Origin: Candidatus Thorarchaeota archaeon
GTDB lineage: Archaea > Asgardarchaeota > Thorarchaeia > Thorarchaeales > Thorarchaeaceae
Direction: 5' to 3'
DNA length: 61,579 nt
Assembly: GCA_016839445.1 (NCBI GenBank)
Contig: JAEOUG010000032.1
Coordinates: 1-61,579, forward strand
Shown piece after piece: positions 44,684 through 52,465 of this stretch. The notes below the pieces were generated by a model that worked only from the letters and a program-made list of their open reading frames with translations, searched no databases and was not told the origin of the DNA. Within the stretch, counting starts at the first letter, position 1; each line of letters opens with the position of its first letter. The position numbers were made by a program, and so were the translations under genes.

Positions 44684-45454
44684 CTACCTCCATGCAAGCA
44701 GAGCCTTTCGATCTACGTGACCACCGACGACCTTCAGATAGGCATCCTCAAGGTCGTGGACTCCAAGTGATTCAATAATCTCAGATGGCGGCCCCAGAGT
44801 GACTAGCTGTCCCTCATTGAGTATCCCGATGATGTCGCAGACATCTTCTGCAAAGCTCGTCTGATGAGTACAGATGAAGAAGCTAGTTTCCGTTTCCTCA
44901 GCCAGTGCAAGAATCAGGTCCTTGACCAGTGCACTTGCTGCAGGATCCAGCCGAGATGTGGGCTCGTCCAAGAAGACGAGCTTTGGCTCGTGAAGTAGCG
45001 TAGATGCGACCAGCACCTTCTGTTTCATACCAGATGAGTACGACTCAAGGAGGTCGTTCTGGCGTCCCTCCAGACCTAGCATGCCCAGCAGTATATCGAT
45101 GCGTCTGCTCAGACCCTCTCCGCTCAGACCATTCAGTGCTCCAATGAACTCTAGGAACTCGACAGCTGACAGCTTCGAATACAGACCTGGCGACTCCGGC
45201 AGGAGCCCAGTGACTGCTTTCACACGGTCTCTGTCAATGCTGACATCGTGTCCACACACTGTTGCATGTCCACTCGTCTGCCTGAGTAGCCCAGACAGAA
45301 TTCGAACAGTGGTCGTCTTCCCTGCACCATTTGGTCCAAGGAAGCCAAACCTACTGCCGGATGCCACCTCCAAGTTCAGATCTCTTACGGCGTGAACAGG
45401 CCCAAAGGACTTGTTCAGGCCTTCAGTTCGTATGACTATTCCGTTTCCAGCCAA
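44684..45454 (-). CDS. ABC transporter ATP-binding protein
   Basis: 256 residues from TTG 45454. Walker A GPNGAGKTT, signature YSSGMKQK, Walker B KLVFLDEPTSRLDP and the H-loop FICTHQTS are complete. CcmA/DrrA-like exporter type. I favour TTG 45454 because an ATG further left (45514) would lie upstream of the expected transcription start, inside the operator region, and would give an odd N-terminus. It is the first gene of ATPase-permease-peptidase operon, divergent from the regulator and PH-protein genes. Confidence 0.9.
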   Translation of the reverse strand: MAGNGIVIRTEGLNKSFGPVHAVRDLNLEVASGSRFGFLGPNGAGKTTTVRILSGLLRQTSGHATVCGHDVSIDRDRVKAVTGLLPESPGLYSKLSAVEFLEFIGALNGLSGEGLSRRIDILLGMLGLEGRQNDLLESYSSGMKQKVLVASTLLHEPKLVFLDEPTSRLDPAASALVKDLILALAEETETSFFICTHQTSFAEDVCDIIGILNEGQLVTLGPPSEIIESLGVHDLEDAYLKVVGGHVDRKALLAWR

Positions 45455-45482
45455 TTCTTTTCCGACCTTTTGCCTGTAAATG

Positions 45483-45501
45483 TTTACAGCGCTATGGTAA
45501 A
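45483..45501. promoter_or_regulatory. Operator-like element copy 1 (TTTAC-N9-GTAAA)
   Basis: Arms TTTAC (45483-45487) and GTAAA (45497-45501) with 9 bp between. A TGTAAA at 45475-45480 makes a further inverted pair with it. It would cover the transcription start expected for the leftward ABC operon if TTTATATC (45525 down to 45518) is its TATA box. Confidence 0.65.
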
Positions 45502-45517
45502 GATTTAAGAGCATTCG

Positions 45518-45526
45518 GATATAAAT
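45518..45526. promoter_or_regulatory. TATA-like element shared by divergent promoters
   Basis: GATATAAAT reads as a TATA box on both strands (TATAAAT rightward, TTTATATC leftward). Starts ~25 nt away would be near 45548 for the regulator operon and near 45495 for the ABC operon. Position and symmetry are seen; use as promoter is inferred. Confidence 0.55.
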
Positions 45527-45527
45527 G

Positions 45528-45546
45528 TTTACCAGAGCGCAGTAAA
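45528..45546. promoter_or_regulatory. Operator-like element copy 2 (TTTAC-N9-GTAAA)
   Basis: Arms TTTAC (45528-45532) and GTAAA (45542-45546) with 9 bp between, exactly 45 bp from copy 1. Both spacers share the string GCGC/AGCGC-like core. It lies between the shared TATA element and the regulator gene, over the expected rightward transcription start. Confidence 0.65.
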
Positions 45547-45592
45547 ACTTGACCAAAAGAGTTTTTAGCGCGAAGAAGCGAGGAAACTGGTA

Positions 45593-46246
45593 ATGGGTCT
45601 ACTCTCAACTCACGAAGCAGTGGTCTGGTGGGAATACCATCACGGAAAGCCTACCGCAGATATCTTCAGTGAGTATGAGAAGCCCATGAAGATTCCCGAG
45701 TACGTATTCCAGATACTCAGAAGTGAATTGGACAGCAAGAGTGCGGATCCTCGGAAACTTGAGAAGGAATTGGAGAAGTACCGTGAGGTCCAGTTCTCAA
45801 GCTCGGCCTATGTATCTAGAGTGCTAAGTAGAGCCAAATCGAAGATCGAAGAGACCCTGAGACAGCATGCTAACAGCCATAGACTTGATGTCGAGTCTGT
45901 TGACGGCGAGAAGGGCCTCCTCACAGGATTCGACTACCAGGCCAACACAAGCGTCTACATCGTATTCACCTTGGGACTTGGTGTTATCGTCTGGTACGAG
46001 CACAGCGATTATGGTGGCAAGCTCTGCGACGGAAGTCCGAACGCAGGTGCAAAGACAGACGGAAAGCCGTGCCCGAAGAGGGAAGAGTGCCGAGAGACCC
46101 TTGACACAGTCCTGACGGAGTACAACCTCACTCTGAACACCAAGGAAGAAGAGCTTTACATGACTGAACAATCGGTCAGGATCTTCGCGAAGCTAGGCCA
46201 GAAACAGCTTCCTCGCTATCAAAGAGAAACACAAGAGAGTGATTAG
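45593..46246 (+). CDS. Putative DNA-binding regulator of PH-protein/ABC module
   Basis: 217 residues. The N-terminal ~85 residues have a split helix-turn-helix look: THEAVVWWEYHHGKPTADIF, then IPEYVFQILRSEL, then SAYVSRVLSRAKSKIEETL, whose last part resembles a recognition helix. Residues ~100-195 form a separate domain with strands and three cysteines (KLCDGSP, KPCPKREEC) that could bind a metal or ligand. I do not recognise a named family. Placement directly beside two copies of an inverted-repeat element suggests autoregulation. GAGGAAA precedes the ATG. The PH-protein genes follow after 3 bp. Confidence 0.65.
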   Translation: MGLLSTHEAVVWWEYHHGKPTADIFSEYEKPMKIPEYVFQILRSELDSKSADPRKLEKELEKYREVQFSSSAYVSRVLSRAKSKIEETLRQHANSHRLDVESVDGEKGLLTGFDYQANTSVYIVFTLGLGVIVWYEHSDYGGKLCDGSPNAGAKTDGKPCPKREECRETLDTVLTEYNLTLNTKEEELYMTEQSVRIFAKLGQKQLPRYQRETQESD

Positions 46247-46249
46247 AAA

Positions 46250-46972
46250 GTGAACGAGGAAGCAATACTCACAGAAATCCCACCCGTGGAGAACTTCACG
46301 CGTGGCAAGACATTCAGACCGTCAAGTGCATTCAGGAACAAGTACTGGTTTGTTGCGGTGTTCTTCGCATTCTTCACCTGGCTGGTGGCCATTGGAGGCA
46401 CATACGGCATTTCGTACTTCATCGCCATGGAAGAGGGATGGACTGATACCTATTGGCAGCTAATGGCCGATCTCGTCCCATTGGTGTCGTACTGGACCTG
46501 GATTGTGCACCTGTTCTGGCTGATTCCAGCCCTGATTGGCATACCAGTATACATTCGCTCGATTCAGTACTCGGTCATTGCGGAAACAGGTGAGGCACTA
46601 CCAGAGATCACAGTACGAAAAGGCATCTTCAACGTGACTCGCAAGCATGTGCCGCTGAGGACCATCACAAATCTCAGTTCCAGGCAGGGACTGATTGACA
46701 GGCTCTTCGGGATAGGGAACGTTGAAATCGAAACCGCTGGCTACTCTGGCTCTACGCAGATGGGGCCTGAGGAGAAGCTTGAGGGAATCAGATTCTACAA
46801 GGACTTGGCGGACTACATCCTGTTTGAGATGAGGAAGCTCAGGACTCCCTATGCTACTGGCACAGAGGTAGTAGCCGAAGATAGGCCAGTCCCAAGGATG
46901 GATGATTCGCTGCAGGACGAGATACTCGTAGCTATCCGCGATATCCGCGAGATACTCAGGACTAAACTCTAG
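46250..46972 (+). CDS. PH-domain membrane protein 1 (YdbS/bPH2-like)
   Basis: 240 residues, GTG start. Plan: short cytosolic N-tail (TEIPPVENFTRGKTF), two membrane helices (~30-55 and ~75-105), a bacterial PH (bPH2) domain with IQYSVIAETGEALPEITVRK, GIFNVTRKHVPLRTITNLSS and DRLFGIGNVEIETAGYSG, then EEKLEGIRFYKDLADYILFEMRK and a C-terminal coiled helix LQDEILVAIRDIREILR. The family includes B. subtilis YdbS and YdbT, linked to envelope stress. This copy differs most from the other three in its N-tail. Confidence 0.82.
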   Translation: MNEEAILTEIPPVENFTRGKTFRPSSAFRNKYWFVAVFFAFFTWLVAIGGTYGISYFIAMEEGWTDTYWQLMADLVPLVSYWTWIVHLFWLIPALIGIPVYIRSIQYSVIAETGEALPEITVRKGIFNVTRKHVPLRTITNLSSRQGLIDRLFGIGNVEIETAGYSGSTQMGPEEKLEGIRFYKDLADYILFEMRKLRTPYATGTEVVAEDRPVPRMDDSLQDEILVAIRDIREILRTKL

Positions 46973-47034
46973 TGGAGAATGAAGAGAATGAAACGTAACA
47001 ATGTGGGATGCATGGATGCTTGGAGGGAACAGGC

Positions 47035-47130
47035 TTGAATGGATTTCGAGCTGTTCTCTCGGTTGTGCTCCTAGTCATAGCGCTAGTTCTCTTCGTGATC
47101 TTTCTGCTCATGAACATGGGAGCTTTGTGA
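47035..47130 (+). CDS. 31-residue single-helix membrane peptide
   Basis: A TTG at 47035 opens 31 codons ending TGA 47128-47130. The product is MNGFRAV followed by one hydrophobic helix (VVLLVIALVLFVIFLLM) and NMGAL. GGAGG at 47022-47026 stands 8 nt before the TTG, a strong site that serves no other start. It lies in the gap between PH-protein genes 1 and 2, same strand, so is probably a small subunit or regulator of the PH complex. Confidence 0.65.
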   Translation: MNGFRAVLSVVLLVIALVLFVIFLLMNMGAL

Positions 47131-47168
47131 GAACCTATGAATGGGAATGAATCAAGGAGATGAAAGGC

Positions 47169-47924
47169 GTGGAAGGAGAACGAAAGGGTGTTGTGATCAA
47201 GCCTCCAATGGAGGCAGTGACAAGTGGAAGAGTATTCAGACCGGATTCACGATTCAAGTATAAGCAGTGGTTGGAAGGGACTATCGTCCTGTTCTTCATG
47301 TGGGGACTGGCCATGTTGTGCCTTGTCGCCGCTGCCTACTTCAATGGCCTCGACCCCCCGTACTACCCGTTTGCTAGCTACCTGAACGACTGGTTCATCA
47401 CAGTGAACGTGGTGTACTTCATTATCTCCCTCTTCTGGTACGTCCCCATGATGATCATCATCCCCTTCTATGTTCGCACATTCGAGTATAGCGTAAGCTC
47501 GAAAGAAGGTGCCGCATCTCCAGAGGTCTATGTCCGTAAGGGCCTGCTCAATGTTACTAAGAAGCATGTGCCATTCAGAACTGTGACAAATATCTTGAGC
47601 AGGGCAGGACCACTCGACCGGCTCTTCGGCATAGGCACCATTGAGATTGAGACTGCAGGATTCTCAGGGAGTCCTCAGGGAGGCCGGTCGCCCGAAGAGA
47701 AGATTGAGGGGATTGCCTTCTACGAGGAGGTACGCGATTATATCTTACAGGAGCTTCGCCGCTTCAGAGACCCCTATGTCACCGGAACTGAGGTTGTTCG
47801 ACCGGTGGAGAAGCCCGTGCCGCAACTACCTGAGAGTCTGGACGACGAGATGCTCATAACACTTCGCGCCATAAGAGACGTGCTGGCGAGGATAGAGAAG
47901 AAAATGGACAAGGAGGACAAATAA
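47169..47924 (+). CDS. PH-domain membrane protein 2 (YdbS/bPH2-like)
   Basis: 251 residues from GTG 47169, which lies 9 nt after AAGGAG and gives an N-tail (VVIKPPMEAVTSGRVF) aligned with the next two paralogues; ATG at 47160 is too close to that site. Two membrane helices, then the PH domain: FEYSVSSKEGAASPEVYVRK, GLLNVTKKHVPFRTVTNILS, DRLFGIGTIEIETAGFSG, and helix PESLDDEMLITLRAIRDVL. It has an insert (PQGGRS) between the PH domain and the EEKIEGIAFYEE segment. Confidence 0.82.
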   Translation: MEGERKGVVIKPPMEAVTSGRVFRPDSRFKYKQWLEGTIVLFFMWGLAMLCLVAAAYFNGLDPPYYPFASYLNDWFITVNVVYFIISLFWYVPMMIIIPFYVRTFEYSVSSKEGAASPEVYVRKGLLNVTKKHVPFRTVTNILSRAGPLDRLFGIGTIEIETAGFSGSPQGGRSPEEKIEGIAFYEEVRDYILQELRRFRDPYVTGTEVVRPVEKPVPQLPESLDDEMLITLRAIRDVLARIEKKMDKEDK

Positions 47925-47925
47925 G

Positions 47926-48624
47926 ATGTCAGTTGGAGAGAAGGTCATCAAGCCACCCATGGACGAGATTGCCAGAGGGAAGGTGTTCGGGCCGTCAAAA
48001 CGACTTCGGAACAAGAACTGGTTCATGGCAGTCGTCGGTGCGGTGGCGCTATGGCTGCTCATTCTAGGACTTATGGGTCTGATGCTTCACTTCCTCGCAC
48101 CCGGGCTCTTCCTCCTCTGGTGGGATGACATCAGTCTATGGTATTGGGTCATCACTGCCTTCTGGTTTATCCCATACGTGGTGCTCTATCCCATCTACCT
48201 GAGGGCCTTCGAATACTCGGTGATTGCTAAGTCTGGCGAAACAATGCCCGAGATTTACGTCAAGAAGGGACTGATCAACATCACTCGCAAGCATGTGCCC
48301 TTCCGCACCATTACGAACATAGCCAGCAGAGCGGGACCCTTCGACAGGCTCTTCGGCATCGGATCGATTGAGATCGAAACAGCGGGATTCTCAGGTCAGG
48401 CCATGTCCGGTCCAGAGGAAAAGCTCGAAGGGTTGACATTCTACGAGGAATTGCGGGACTTCATCCTGATGGAGCTTCGTAAGTTCAAGGACCCATACGT
48501 TACAGGGACAGAGGTTTCTCAGGCTCGGGAAGATACACCAGCTGCTCCAACAGGAAACATCGAGGACGACATTCTGTTGGTTCTGAGAGAGATACGGGAC
48601 CTTCTGAGAGAAGAACGTGAGTGA
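47926..48624 (+). CDS. PH-domain membrane protein 3 (YdbS/bPH2-like)
   Basis: 232 residues. N-tail VIKPPMDEIARGKVFGPSKR, two helices (~27-55, ~66-90), PH domain FEYSVIAKSGETMPEIYVKK, GLINITRKHVPFRTITNIAS, DRLFGIGSIEIETAGFSG, then EEKLEGLTFYEELRDFILME and the helical tail IEDDILLVLREIRDLLR. The closest relative in the array is copy 2. The ATG follows AAGGAGG inside the end of copy 2, 1 nt between the genes. Confidence 0.82.
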   Translation: MSVGEKVIKPPMDEIARGKVFGPSKRLRNKNWFMAVVGAVALWLLILGLMGLMLHFLAPGLFLLWWDDISLWYWVITAFWFIPYVVLYPIYLRAFEYSVIAKSGETMPEIYVKKGLINITRKHVPFRTITNIASRAGPFDRLFGIGSIEIETAGFSGQAMSGPEEKLEGLTFYEELRDFILMELRKFKDPYVTGTEVSQAREDTPAAPTGNIEDDILLVLREIRDLLREERE

Positions 48625-48636
48625 GGGGGACAAGCC

Positions 48637-49404
48637 TTGAACGAGCGGAGCGGTCGTATCATCAAGCCACCTGTACAGAAGGTGGTAAGCGGCCGTGTCT
48701 TCAGACCATCACGGATTCTCATGTTCAAGAAGTGGCTGAAGCTTTTGGTTGTCATCGTTCTGGCATGGCTTGGTTTATGGGGTGCTCTCTTCAGTCACCC
48801 GGTGCTTCAAGATCTGCTTCTGTTGGTGTCTGAGCCGCTGGAGATCGTCGTCAATCTCGGCTGGACTCTTGTTAGTCTATACTATTGGTTGGGTGCAGCA
48901 GTTCTTCTTGCCGTAGCGGCGGTCTACATCTCTCTCTACGTCAGCCGAATAGAGTATTCTGTACGAGGATGGGAGGGCGAGGCCATGCCCGAGGTGGCAG
49001 TGACCAAGGGGATCATCAACATAACCAAGAAGTTTGTGCCATTCAGGACCATCGTGTTTCTACGCACGCGTAGAGGACCCTTTGACAGACTGCTTGGAAT
49101 AGGGAACGTGATGGTTGAGACTGCGGGAGGAGAAACACCGCAGCAGCCATCAGGGATCATAGCACTTCTAATCAACAGCCTCTCAAGCTCTGCCACTGAA
49201 GAGCGAATCGAGGGAATAAGGTTCCATGAGGAATTGAGGGACTTCATCCTTCAAGAACTGAGAGGCTTCGGGCGCACTCCAATCTTCGCGGAGCAAACGC
49301 GATATGCCGCAGGCAGAACCAGAATCCTGAACAGGGACACACTGGCTGCATTCCAGGAGATTCGAGATGCCTTGGTGGACAGGCGTGAATCAGCTACAGC
49401 CTGA
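48637..49404 (+). CDS. PH-domain membrane protein 4 (YdbS/bPH2-like)
   Basis: 255 residues, TTG start with GAGGGGG upstream. N-tail IIKPPVQKVVSGRVFRPSR, two helices, PH domain IEYSVRGWEGEAMPEVAVTK, GIINITKKFVPFRTIVFLRT, DRLLGIGNVMVETAGGET. A Ser/Leu-rich insert (QQPSGIIALLINSLSSSATE) replaces the short loop of the others. It lacks the PYVTGTEV motif shared by copies 2 and 3. Its end overlaps the convergent isomerase-like gene by 11 bp. Confidence 0.8.
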   Translation: MNERSGRIIKPPVQKVVSGRVFRPSRILMFKKWLKLLVVIVLAWLGLWGALFSHPVLQDLLLLVSEPLEIVVNLGWTLVSLYYWLGAAVLLAVAAVYISLYVSRIEYSVRGWEGEAMPEVAVTKGIINITKKFVPFRTIVFLRTRRGPFDRLLGIGNVMVETAGGETPQQPSGIIALLINSLSSSATEERIEGIRFHEELRDFILQELRGFGRTPIFAEQTRYAAGRTRILNRDTLAAFQEIRDALVDRRESATA

Positions 49405-50236
49405 TGCCAAGCGAGTCCACTATATTCGAGAACACGTGCAGGCTCTCTTGCGCCAGTTCTCTTGGCCTGACCTCGAATACATACTGAGGCTTTGTCTTCA
49501 ATCTTGCCAGAAAGCTGAGATATGGTCTGAGATCCAATAGGCCTTCTCCAACCACCTGATGTGAACCCAATGTAGGGTGAATGTCGTGAATGTGAACCAC
49601 TTCTATGTGGTCCCTGTGTTTTTGGATGAAGTCCCAATCGTCGCTGATGATTTCTAGGTCTGTGTTGTAGAGCTTCGGGATGTCCAGACAGATGGCGAGT
49701 CCGGAGGGCAGAAGCTGCTCTATGACATCTCGAATGAGGGGAGTCCAGCCGGTGTTTTCGACTGCAATCCTGACACGGGAGGACGCGTAGTCTATCAGAT
49801 GGGCGAGGTTGTCACGGAGTGTTCGTGCATAGAGCTCATGATGAATCTGGCTGAAGTTGTCAGCTAGATTCCGTGCCTTCCGGAATTTCGGAGGTGCTCC
49901 AGGATGCACTACGATATTGGTTGGCCCCACACTGAGCTCGCGGGCGAGGTCGATTGTCTGCCGGAAGTAGTGCAGTACTCCGTTTCTGACTGGAGGGTAC
50001 GTGGAGAAGAGACTGACATTGTCTCCTGCCGCATGGAATCCCCAGCCGATTGAGAGTTCGCGAGACCTCTCCATGAGGGAACCGCGCTCTTCTGCGAGTA
50101 TCAGATCGGGGGAGAATGCAGGGACCCCAATATCCGGTACAATGCTTGTCCAGCCATTATCAGCGGCATACTCGACTGCGTCCATCAATGACCCATCGTA
50201 GATCACATGATACGCTCTGTTGGCTGGCAGACCCAT
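49394..50236 (-). CDS. Sugar phosphate isomerase/epimerase-like TIM-barrel protein
   Basis: 280 residues of the AP-endonuclease-2/xylose-isomerase-like superfamily: WTSIVPDIGVPAFSPD, GWGFHAAGDNVSLF, NIVVHPGAPPKF, RIAVENTGW (metal Glu), GLAICLDIPKLYN (Asp), EVVHIHDIHP (His-Asp) and YVFEVRP (last Glu). These residues hold the divalent metals. It could isomerise or epimerise a sugar or act on a related polyol; no sugar operon is adjacent apart from the Gfo/Idh/MocA gene 1 kb to the right. Confidence 0.82.
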   Translation of the reverse strand: MGLPANRAYHVIYDGSLMDAVEYAADNGWTSIVPDIGVPAFSPDLILAEERGSLMERSRELSIGWGFHAAGDNVSLFSTYPPVRNGVLHYFRQTIDLARELSVGPTNIVVHPGAPPKFRKARNLADNFSQIHHELYARTLRDNLAHLIDYASSRVRIAVENTGWTPLIRDVIEQLLPSGLAICLDIPKLYNTDLEIISDDWDFIQKHRDHIEVVHIHDIHPTLGSHQVVGEGLLDLRPYLSFLARLKTKPQYVFEVRPRELAQESLHVFSNIVDSLGIRL

Positions 50237-50287
50237 GATTCACAATTGATGCCCTTTACTTATGAGCGTAGGGATTTCCGGCGACTC

Positions 50288-51097
50288 TCAGACCGTTGCT
50301 CGTTCTTGAGGGTACACTATCTCGCCCCGCTCGAAGACTATGAGCTCTCCCCGATCGAATTCGCTCCAATCCTTTGACATGAGCTTCCGAGTGGATACGA
50401 TGTAGCCATTCTGGCTCACATCCGCAGGGTCAGTGTGTATGTCAATCCGTCCAAGTTGCTCTTTCGGACTCACCAGCGCCACGCTCTGATAGGGAGTGCT
50501 CTGTCTTGTGAAACGTAGACCGCTGTTGTGGTCCTCCCTGTCGGAGTAACAGAAGAGACGCTCGCCGTCCGAGAAGATGCAGTTCAGGGTGTTCTCTCCC
50601 TCATTCATCTCTGCCAAGATTCCAGCAACGAAACGGAATTCATCCACGTTCCATTCAGAGATGCCCCTGCGGTGAATAGCTCCGAGCAAGTGACAGAAGG
50701 CCCGCTCGGAGTCGGTTTCTCCAAGAGGAACCATACCTTCCTGCGACAGCCCGTCTAGTCTTGTCAGCGTTCCATTGTGGGCAAATGAGTATTCGCGCCG
50801 AATGGAGCCGTGCATGAGCGACCTGTAGAATGGGTGTGTGTTGAGATAGCTGCGACCACCCCGAGTGGATTTCCTGACGTGAGTGATAGTTATGTGTGAT
50901 AGATGGTACCGCTCCATGAAATCAAAGAGGACACTTCCAGAAGCAGTTCCTGCCTCCTTTACGACCTGCAAGAGATTCCCTGTGTAGTAGGCCATGCCCC
51001 ATCCATCAGGATTGTCCGAACCTCGCTTCTGGAAGAGATCAAGGGAAACCTTTGCTGAAACTGGTAGTCTGAAGGACATTCCAAGAAGATCACACAT
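50288..51097 (-). CDS. Class II glutamine amidotransferase-like (Ntn) protein
   Basis: 269 residues. The start is taken at ATG 51097 because it makes cysteine the second residue (MCDLLGMSF), as needed for an N-terminal nucleophile; an upstream codon 9 nt away would block this. Further motifs: RGSDNPDGWGMAYYTG, THVRKSTRGG, NTHPFYR and FAHNGTLT, GETDSERAFCHLL. GATase_4/YafJ type with only the amidase domain, so the acceptor reaction is unknown. Confidence 0.88.
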   Translation of the reverse strand: MCDLLGMSFRLPVSAKVSLDLFQKRGSDNPDGWGMAYYTGNLLQVVKEAGTASGSVLFDFMERYHLSHITITHVRKSTRGGRSYLNTHPFYRSLMHGSIRREYSFAHNGTLTRLDGLSQEGMVPLGETDSERAFCHLLGAIHRRGISEWNVDEFRFVAGILAEMNEGENTLNCIFSDGERLFCYSDREDHNSGLRFTRQSTPYQSVALVSPKEQLGRIDIHTDPADVSQNGYIVSTRKLMSKDWSEFDRGELIVFERGEIVYPQERATV

Positions 51098-51186
51098 GAT
51101 TCTCACTGGGACAGTCTTGATTCCCCGGCCCTAAATAGTCCATGCTCTTTATCTGATGGTTGGACTACAACTCCAGATGAGTTACT

Positions 51187-52440
51187 ATGACGCCTGTCAA
51201 ACTGGCAATTGTCGGAGCCGGAGACCGGGGCAACGTCTATGCCTCGTACGCAGAGCACCATCCTGAAAGGGCGAAGGTGGTGGCCGTTGCCGAGCCTAAT
51301 GAAGTCAGAAGACTGTCGATGGTCCAGAAGCATGGGATCTCAGAAGAGTGCGCATTTGCTGATTGGAGGGACTTGGCAAGTGCGTCCCGTCTGGCAGACG
51401 CGGCTATCATCTGCACACAGGACGCAATGCATGAAGAGCCGGCACTGGCTCTAGCTGAGAGCGGCTATCACCTTCTCCTCGAGAAGCCCATGGCTCCCGA
51501 TGAGAGAGGTTGCAGACGGATAGTGGACGCAGTTGTCAATAACGGCATCATGTTCTCTGTTGGGCACGTCCTCAGGTATACCCAATACACTCGGACGGTA
51601 AAGGAGATCATTGACGCAGGGAAGATCGGGGAAGTAGTATGTATCCAACGGTTGGAACCTGTGGGCTTCTGGCACCAGGCCCATTCGTTCGTGAGAGGAA
51701 ACTGGAGAAATGAGGCAGGGTCCTCGTTCATGCTCCTTGCGAAATCGTGCCACGATATCGACTGGATCCACTACATCATGAACAGGAGATGCAAGTCTGT
51801 TTCATCCTTCGGTAGCCTGTTCCACTTCCGACGAGAGAACAAACCGAGAAATGCCGGAGAGAGGTGTGTGGCATGCGACCACGAACCCCGTTGCCCCTAT
51901 TCTGCTCTACGAATCTATCTCAGATTTGTGAGGCGCGGCATTACTGGATGGCCAGTCAGCGTGCTCGTTGATGATGATGTGACAGAGGAGTCTGTACTTG
52001 ATGCTCTCAGAGAGGGCCCGTACGGCAGATGCGTATACGAGTGTGACAACGATGTTGTCGACAATCAAGTGGTGAACATGGAGTTTGAGGGAGGACAAAC
52101 AGCATCCTTCACAATGACAGGCTTCACACAGGCAAGAGGCCGAGAGACCCGCATCTTCGGCACCCGGGGAGAGATTCGCGGAGATGGCAAAATCCTAGAA
52201 GTCTACGACTTCCTGAGTGATACCAAGGAGTCTGTCGATACGACCAGAAAAGATGTGTCTTCGCTGGCCGGGCACGGCGGAGGAGACTACGGTCTCATGC
52301 ACGCTTTCGTCAGTGCAGTAATGGAGGGCAATCCGAAATACATCCTCTCCGGACCTGGAGAGACCCTTGAATCGCACTTGATTACTTTCTCAGCAGAAGC
52401 CTCGCGGCGAGAGAGAAGGACTGTGAGTATCGATCGGTGA
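51187..52440 (+). CDS. Gfo/Idh/MocA family oxidoreductase
   Basis: 417 residues. Rossmann start LAIVGAGDRGNVYASYAEHH with VVAVAEPN, then the family EKPMAPDERGC motif and SVGHVLRYTQYTRTVKE. A middle segment RCVACDHEPRCPYSALRIYL has three cysteines unusual for the core family, possibly metal-binding. Likely NAD(P)-dependent sugar or inositol dehydrogenase, or reductase. It is divergent from the amidotransferase with ~90 bp between starts. Confidence 0.88.
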   Translation: MTPVKLAIVGAGDRGNVYASYAEHHPERAKVVAVAEPNEVRRLSMVQKHGISEECAFADWRDLASASRLADAAIICTQDAMHEEPALALAESGYHLLLEKPMAPDERGCRRIVDAVVNNGIMFSVGHVLRYTQYTRTVKEIIDAGKIGEVVCIQRLEPVGFWHQAHSFVRGNWRNEAGSSFMLLAKSCHDIDWIHYIMNRRCKSVSSFGSLFHFRRENKPRNAGERCVACDHEPRCPYSALRIYLRFVRRGITGWPVSVLVDDDVTEESVLDALREGPYGRCVYECDNDVVDNQVVNMEFEGGQTASFTMTGFTQARGRETRIFGTRGEIRGDGKILEVYDFLSDTKESVDTTRKDVSSLAGHGGGDYGLMHAFVSAVMEGNPKYILSGPGETLESHLITFSAEASRRERRTVSIDR

Positions 52441-52465
52441 GCGTAGAAACCTCGCCTAATTCTCC

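Noticed and set aside
45455..45556. Longer N-terminus for the ABC ATPase (ATG 45514 or codon at 45556)
   Set aside because: It would run through both operator copies and begin upstream of the expected transcription start; TTG 45454 gives a normal ATPase N-terminus.
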